Source: Sympetrum striolatum (taxonomy: Eukaryota > Arthropoda > Insecta > Odonata > Libellulidae). Taken from it: 64,000 bases of DNA. The stretch covers positions 62,001 to 126,000 of the forward strand of contig CANPUZ010000077.1 in assembly GCA_947579665.1 (NCBI GenBank). Direction: 5' to 3'. Position 1 is the stretch's first letter, and the number at the start of each line of letters is the position of its first letter. The position numbers and the translations under genes are program-made. The notes under the pieces were generated by a model. The model did not search any database. It worked only from the letters and a program-made list of their open reading frames with translations, and was not told the origin of the DNA. This document shows, piece by piece, positions 57,221 through 64,000 of the stretch.

Positions 57221-57399
57221 CAATACCTTAGGTAATATCTCTTAATATCTCCTTAATATCTCTGGTGGAATATATTCTTGCTACATCATTTCTTGGATTG
57301 TCATCAGATATAAGTTTGATACTACGGTCTTGATTCCTCCTAACTAAATTCAAATAACAGTCACTAGTATTCCCCTATATAGTTATGCCATATTTAATT

Positions 57400-59010
57400 A
57401 TGCTTTCAGCTGGAGAAAAATATATTTAGTTTTCTAACATGCAGGGGTAAAATAGGCTTGATATGATACATTTGGAATGCGATACTTCTTAATTTGTTAT
57501 TGATTTTCCTAATATGTTCATCGAATTTAAAATTTTGATCAATTATAATGCCTGAATATTTAATCTTAGAAACCTGTTGGATAGTATTGCAACTGCATAC
57601 ATTTATATTGTTTTCCACCAAGCAAGTGTGGTCATGTAAACTAAGTTCTACTTGCTTAATCTTTGATTCTCTATTAGCAATGTACATAGTTTTTGTCTTA
57701 CTGCCATTGATTCATGATTTAAGGCCACTTCCCAATACTATCTGAAGCATTTTGCAATCTTTCTAATGTATTTTAAAAATTACTACCAGAAGATATAATA
57801 ACTGTGTCAACAGCATATAGTAGACTTTCCACATCATTGACACAATATACAACTGAATCCACCAGAATAATCAATCCAAATTACCACCAGATCTTTCTAA
57901 TACTTTGTTTATATTATGCCATATATTTCTGGAATTAGAACTATTCATGAAAATACCTGCATAAAAATTCTTTTTTTGCAGCTTTATTTCATTAGTTAGC
58001 TTATTTCTATAAGTTTTGTAGGAAGTCTTATGTTTAGTATTAGAAGGATTGTTTCTTGACAGATTAAATAATCTATTCCTTCATATTTTCAATCAAATCT
58101 TGAGTAATCCAACCTTTTTTTAATAGTCTTTGCTTTGGTCTTGCTATTTTTAATTGCAAGTAACAATATTGTAATTTTGAGATGAGTGCATCATAATATT
58201 TTTTAGTATCCTGTTCATTAGAAAGAAGGTCACAATTTAATGAATTAATGCTATGTTTTAAAATCTTATCATTAATAACAGATGAGATATCTAGGGAAGC
58301 AGAAGACTCATTCAAGTCATCCTTCATTAAAGTGAGATTTAAACCCACCATGTAATGGTCAGATGTTTTTGTTTTCAGAATAATGCTGTGAGCATGTTCA
58401 TATCTGCCTGAATAGAAGATATGATCTAAGCAGGATTAACAAGACAGTCTCCCAGAACTTCTTCTCCTGTCCAACTGTTAATAACTGACCTGAGTCCATG
58501 AAAGACCATAATAGCTTTATAATGAATCATGGTTAAGTTATCTTTTGCCTTCAAATCAATATTAATATCTCCCATAACAATCCTTTGCTTACATATACAA
58601 TACCCCCTCCTTTCCTCTGATTTTTAAGACAAGAGAATTTATCATAACCGTCAATATTAAACATTCCTATAAAATCATCATTTGTATTAACTTCTGTTAG
58701 GCATATAAGTCCAATACGGTAATAATGCTTTAACTCTTCCATTACAATACACAATTGGTCCCAATGTAGTCTAAGGGATCTTATATTAAGGTGAACAAAG
58801 GTCCAACCTATTTTATTTTGGTGAATGCAATCTGTGTCCTTATATATGGAACAGTTAATATCATCTAATTTAATTACATCAATTAAATCCATTGAGGATA
58901 ATCTATAATACCACCTTAAGCTTAATCCATAACTATTACAATTTATTAAGATCTTGTTGATCACAGATTTTAAGCACCCTTGCATTTTCATCCTTTTTAG
59001 CATAAATTTT
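57400..59010 (-). mobile_element. Non-LTR retrotransposon (jockey/CR1-like), fragmented
   Basis: From the 5' side on the minus strand: WTFVHLNIRSLRLHWDQLC, LICLTEVNTNDD and RKGGGIVYVS (endonuclease start, 58551-58850); LDHIFYSGRYEHAH and SDHYMVGLNLT (endonuclease end, 58310-58440); GWITQDLIENMKE (linker); then, after a deletion of most of the reverse transcriptase, KIKYSGIIIDQNFKFDEHIRK (57406-57687). Many stops. Clade assigned by the feel of the motifs only. Confidence 0.7.
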
Positions 59011-59490
59011 AGTGGCTCTTCAACAATTAATTTAATTTATTTCCTGGTTAGCTTCTCCATTGTTGTCACAGTACTATTTATGATTACCAGGAAAGACAAG
59101 GCCATTCCTTAACCATCATGGATTTATATGGTATTATTGCATGAAAATCATTCCCTCCTCAACTGCTGTGTCGCTAAGGCAAGAATGTGATTGAGAGTAG
59201 AATTGAGGGAAAAACAGAGGGGAAGATGACATAAGGGGTGGGGTTATGGAATTGAAGGAGATGGCGCTTAATAGGGATTTTTGATATGCATGAAAAGTAG
59301 AATTATAAGGTATAATATGTATGTATTATTTTCACTGCGAAGGACCAAAAGAGAGCTGTGCTTATGGCTGATGCTTGGAAGATTTTGGTATTCTCACCAC
59401 TTTATTATCTTTCTAAATAATTTTAATTTATTATTATAATTTAATTTATAATTTAATTTATATTAATTTCATGTTGTCCAGGAACGATCC
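59011..59490. other. No gene seen
   Basis: AT-rich joint between two retrotransposon copies; runs of ttaatttat near 59400-59470. Nothing else. Confidence 0.5.
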
Positions 59491-59745
59491 AAAACTTTAG
59501 TAGCAACGACGTAGATATTGGTTTTTCTTAATAAGTAATCTCAGCTCACCAGACATCCAGCAAGGATATTTGGATTTGAAGATAGGACACATTGCTGGGG
59601 TGTAGATATTTATAATTTCCCTCATGATTACATAGAAGTTTTCAAAAGCTTCATTTGTTGGTAAATTGCATGGTACAGCAGACCAATTAATACTGAGCAA
59701 ACATGTCATGAAATTCACAATTTTTAAAGTCATATTTCTTATAAG

Positions 59746-60834
59746 CGGTGATGGGAAAAGTACTGAAAAAATGTAATTGGGCTCAATTACAATTACTCTG
59801 TCCAATTTGTAATCAGTTAAAATCACAAATTACTTTTTGAAAAGGTAATCAGTAGGATTACAATTACAATTACTTTTTATTTTGCTCCTGTATATTATCT
59901 CAGTCAACATTTTTTTCAAATAGGGAGTACTAACATGCAATCTAACATTTGAATTTAATGCCATATCATTAATGTTTAATTCAAATTATGATTACTACAG
60001 TAATTATAGTGCCTAATTAATTATGTTCAACTAAAGCCTAACGTAAAGCCTCTTCTTTTTCTTCTCCCTCAAGCCCTGTGAACTTAAAAGAAGGTATCAT
60101 GGCTGCTGCAATGGCTAGTTTATTTTCCTTTAGTACGTTGCAAAATCTTGTTTCAACTCCCTGAAGCAACCCTCTTGTCAGTGGCCTACAGTACACAAGG
60201 GCATTGTCAAGGGCCCTCTTATCGAGTTCACGTAATAATCCTTTGATGGTTGGCTGAAGAAACCCAATAAACATACTCTTCTCTGCAAAATTGTTAGGGC
60301 AACAACTAATGACTTCATTAACAGGGTAATCTTAAAACAGGATAATCTTTTCGGCCAGCTTAGCCTGGAGACGGCTCAAATACGTCTGTAGTTATTCTTC
60401 CGAAGAAAAGAACCTACCCTGTTCAGTCCTCGTAGAAAATTAATTTATGCCTCAAGCACAGCAGAAATATTTCAACAATAAATTTATATATTGTAAATTT
60501 TTATATATTTATATTGTAGCAGAGTCAACAGCCATCCCTCCTTTCCTTTGCCCCATCCCTCCCAAGAGAAGAAAAGTTCAGTTTCAGGGTGAACAATCTA
60601 GTAAGAAGTATGCAATGATATTAGATGCGATCAGCATGCAAAGAATTCAAATATTCACTTTCAATTACTCAAATGTAATGATTACTAGGATGTAACGATT
60701 ACTCGCTCAACCTTCGATGTAGATTACAAGTAAAAATTACTTTACTTTAATGTAACGATTACAAGTAAAAATTAACAAAAATGTAATCGTTACAAGTACT
60801 CTGATTACATTTACTTCGTTACATCCCATCACTG
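59746..60834. mobile_element. hAT-type DNA transposon, 1.09 kb, degenerate
   Basis: Ends are short inverted repeats (CGGTGATGGGA and CAGTGATGGGA) flanked by 8-bp near-duplicates cttataag and ataataag (six of eight alike). Subterminal regions are filled with gtaatc/gattac repeats such as gtaatcgttac, usual for hAT elements. Only a transposase fragment remains inside. Confidence 0.8.
60038..60274 (-). pseudogene. hAT transposase fragment
   Basis: Frame with LLRELDKRALDNALVYCRPL, LLQGVETRFCNVLKENKLAI and AAAMIPSFKF, a pattern seen just before the C-terminal part of insect hAT transposases. About 78 codons; the catalytic residues and dimerisation region are absent. Confidence 0.6.
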
Positions 60835-61400
60835 ATAATAAGTAAACTCTTTAACAGGCATAATATCAGATAATTTTGCTATTATATACAAGAGTTGATG
60901 AAAGTAATCAACTCTGGTTAATGGATTATTATCAAGAGATACAACCACAAAAGAACAGTTGGAAAAAACAAGATTGAGGACATTCCCTTGGGAGTTGGTG
61001 ATAGCAGTAAACTGTTTGAGGCTTAGAAAGTAAAACTATTCTTTCACAATTCTGCCCTGGAGCGATAGAGTATTACTATACATTGGATTAATATCATACC
61101 AAAATAATCCAGGCAAATCATAATCACCTATAATGAACATGTTTGTGCTGCTCTTATCCGTAATATACAGATACATAATGAAAGATAAATACGAAATAAT
61201 GATTACCCTACTCCAAGGCCTTCAGCATCGTGGTGAAATAAATCATTCGTAACAAATCTTCATCATTTTAAGTGATAACAACAATCCCATCATGCTTCAC
61301 CTGAGATAACAAGGCTGTATTTGGAATGTCTGCTGCTGGCTTGTTGTTCCTTCAATTCTCATCATCAGAACTACCTGAGAAAAGACGTAGCTGTAGTAAA

Positions 61401-62407
61401 TCTTGCCGCCAAATTATTAAAGATATCCAATTTAATGTAGAAGGATTTTCTAAATTGAAACGGTGTTTAACATTACAAGGTATTGCAAGGTAGTTCCTTC
61501 GTTACCATTATCTTGCAAGCAGAATATATATATATACTGACGGAGGCAATATGGTTAGTCAAAGTCGGTATTTGGATTGACTTGGAGTATAAACGGAGAA
61601 GTGGCTCGCAGCTTCCCTACAGTTTTCCCAAAAATCAACATAGGAGTTATGGTTAGCCATTCATAAGCTTTCAGATATGCACTATCCATTACTCCTAGAC
61701 GGCATAGTTATATCAGTCATTAGTACTAATCTGCGCCTCATTGGTTTTGCTCCGGGTTCAATGCCAGCGTTGAGTGATTTTTTTTCCTCCTAATATTTAA
61801 CCTTTTGTTTTTGACTTCGAAATGCATTTTTCGAAACTCCGGAGATATTTGTCTCATTAGAATTTCTCCTCACTAGCAAGGCACCTATTTCATTAATTAT
61901 GCGCAAATACCTCATGGGTCCATAGGCACTGAATTAAAACTGAAATAAGAAAATTACAATGTAAGCAAGAAAGCGCGACATCTTCAAACCTTTCTTGCAT
62001 ATAATTTTTTAATGGTATACTTTGCTAGCAAGATGAGGAATGGAATCTTTCAATACATCTCCTTCCAAAAGAGGTTGGTTCGCAATGCAAAAAATTAGCA
62101 TTTATACTATTGAAAGGTTAGATATGAGTAGAGACTTTTATGCTATGGCGAATCACAGGGATACCAAACCACTGATCTTAACAACATCTTACCTCCTGTC
62201 GAAATTGAATAAAATCTACAGGAACTGGCTTTGTAAACTCCCATTTCTACAACTAATCAGAAAATCCAGTGATCTCTTCAATGGAACATAATTATTCGAT
62301 TTGGAATTCTTAGTGTCTACTGTTGGTCGTAAATTGTCCTTACCCCACGAAACAACCAACACACTGTCGTAATTTATTAACCATTCAAGGACCTGGAGCA
62401 TATTATG
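61401..62407. other. No gene recognised
   Basis: AT-rich. A gggttcaatgccag phrase at 61755-61768 resembles a worn family B monomer 6. The open frame 62040-62291 has no known motif and runs toward the next transposon. Confidence 0.4.
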
Positions 62408-62409
62408 TA

Positions 62410-64000
62410 CAGCTAGCAGCATAAAAAAGTTACCACCTTCGATGCAACCAGCATAACTCGAGAAGGGCGAGTCTTTCAGATTCTCTGTTTTGAGCGCGCT
62501 TTTCGTCTTCCTCTTTATGCCTGGCACGTTTTGAAGGCTTTTGTGACGATATATATTTTATAAATAATTGCTGAAAGTCATTGCTTTTGCTGCGGTAGAA
62601 GCAGTATTGTATTATGAAAGTATTAAATTCGTATTTCGTTAAATCGGCTTGAATCTCAAGCGTAATTCGCTCTTCTTCATAAAATATTGGACATGAATTA
62701 CTTTGGCTGCTCATATCTCCTCCTAACATAAAATATTCCATCAATGCAGATTTAGAATGAAATTGGTTATTTCAGTTAATGCTCCACATGCCCGCAGGAT
62801 GATCGTTTTCGTAAAGATTATGATACGATAATTAAGAGAATATGAACTACTGTAAATTAGGTCAACGGAAGAAGGGGAAATTAAAAAAATGTAATAAGAA
62901 TAAAAATGGGGTAATAATGAAACAATACCTGCTATTAAAAATAATGATATGTGATAGTGGAATTCAAATAGGAAATAAAATGCTAGTTTTCATTGAAAAC
63001 GAATTTGTGAAAGTCGCCACGTTGTTTGGACGCCATTTACATTTGCAGGGAATTTTGATTTAAATAATTTAAATAGTAGCACACTTTATACTTTATGTGA
63101 GATGATATCAGTATAGGCCATCTGTCCTCGCTATAATCTCACAATAATCTTTTCGCCATCGGGCTGCGAAAATCATTATCGTTGAGAATAGGGTCATGTT
63201 GTCGCGTATTTTGTCATGTAAATCACAGCTAAGGAATATATCAAATAATTATTGTCTATACAGAGTTATATTCTTGAAGGATACTCAGCCGAGGGCTCCG
63301 GTCGTTTAGGACTTACTGCTATCGAACCTGTAGTCTTTTAACAAACCGCTTTATATTGTATGTGCGAACATTTCTTTTGAATAATTAAATCAGAAGGACT
63401 AGTCGCGCAGAGTCGAGTCAAGCACCAAAAGAATTGAATAATATACTTCTAATTATTTAATTCCTTTCATTTACACCTTCTCCGTAATAAATGTTTGAAT
63501 GCTAAAACGATTAATAATTTCAACATTGGAAAAAGGTATGAGCCAACAATTTTAGACATAACAACTCCATTTTTAAAATATACACGTAATGCACTCATGC
63601 ATGAATAATAAATTTAAATCTGCTACTACGGATTTCAGCGGTCAGTCCCCTTTGGTGCTATTTCTGCTCTCCTTGTTTTCGTCTACATAACGGTATATGA
63701 GTGCCATTCATACCGGCCTTCTCGACGAAACAAAGGTAGCTTCTCCGTGGGGGTGAGAGAGGAAAGAAAAAGGGTCTTCCATGCAGTGGTGACAGGATAC
63801 GTTTTCAGTCCGACTAAATTTCGACGCATCTTTTAGGGTATTTGTGTGAGATAGAAAATTGCTTGAAAATGCCATTCTTAGATGTGGACGGAAATATAAT
63901 GAAAAGTTCGTCAATGAAGAAATATGAATGGTGTTACAGTTAATTACTTATATATTTTTTACATAAAGCATGGAGACGATGATAGGAAAATAAACAATGG
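62410..64000. mobile_element. 5.7-kb TA-flanked transposon, copy 2 (inverted, runs off window)
   Basis: Starts CAGCTAGCAGCA after TA (62408-62409) and matches the reverse of 25251-26841 base for base in register (the coordinates of matched bases sum to 89251) to the end of the window. I see only scattered substitutions, for example near 62985 and 63812, and no indels. The break in similarity falls exactly at the terminal TA, confirming the element edge found in copy 1. Confidence 0.9.

Larger units (their letters stand above)
59497..61400 (-). mobile_element. Second jockey/CR1-like LINE copy, split by a hAT element
   Basis: On the minus strand 61160-60835 reads FIIGDYDLPGLFWYDINP and LVFSNCSFVVVSLDNNPLT (endonuclease); 59745-59497 continues with a linker and KYPCWMSGELRLLIKKNQYL. 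Taking out the hAT element and one 8-bp duplicate, the LINE reading continues across the joint. The 5' limit near 61400 is uncertain. Confidence 0.7.

Noticed and set aside
60447..60695. Frame containing PPKRRKVQF, like a nuclear localisation signal
   Set aside because: Lies in degenerate hAT sequence and spans gtaatc repeats; chance match.

Overview
This is a eukaryotic, AT-rich window, almost certainly from an arthropod and most likely an insect. The evidence is split genes with GT-AG introns, a ZAD-type C2H2 zinc-finger gene (a family expanded in insects), an E2F exon pair, and a dense, layered load of transposable elements of many classes. I cannot name the species.

Host genes are few. 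On the minus strand at 19163-27553 lies a seven-exon ZAD zinc-finger gene. Every intron is phase 0, and three lesions (a frameshift in a T5 run, a TAA just before a splice donor, a TGA before the fingers) make it a decaying gene or one hit by assembly errors. Head-to-head with it, the first two coding exons of an E2F4/5-type factor run on the plus strand (28963-29566); its later exons were not found. A lone syntaxin-7/12-like exon (15230-15360) and a C2H2 exon (55355-55575) are further plus-strand remnants.

Most of the rest is mobile DNA. 0-9 kb: a 129-bp tRNA-derived SINE with a 12-bp target duplication, a pogo-type MITE, a near-complete RTE-like LINE with a 10-bp target duplication, a Gypsy remnant and a half-tRNA insertion. 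9-19 kb: two copies of a ~1-kb hairpin-rich repeat (family A), a ~123-bp tandem array, a 325-bp Penelope-type insertion with a 12-bp target duplication, and a canonical Helitron. 21-27 kb: a 5.7-kb element with 28-bp inverted termini and TA target duplication inside a zinc-finger intron; a nearly identical inverted copy begins at 62410 and runs off the window. 30-37 kb: LINE fragments and two pogo/Tigger transposons. 37.8-55.3 kb: a field of about ten copies of a Helitron-like family (family B) in which each full copy has six tRNA B-box-like motifs at fixed, shrinking spacing. Inside that field sits a nest: a Tigger-like transposon (47298-54408) in a family B copy, a PIF/Harbinger element (47734-52638) in the Tigger, and two family A repeats in the Harbinger intron. 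56-61 kb: a Penelope-like element, two non-LTR retrotransposon copies, and a hAT element inserted into one of them.

The most unusual items are the fixed-architecture B-box array of family B, the large TA-flanked element with no recognisable transposase in two near-identical copies, and the small TATA-box-bearing Penelope-type insertion with a hammerhead-like core. No transposase in the window has an intact reading frame.
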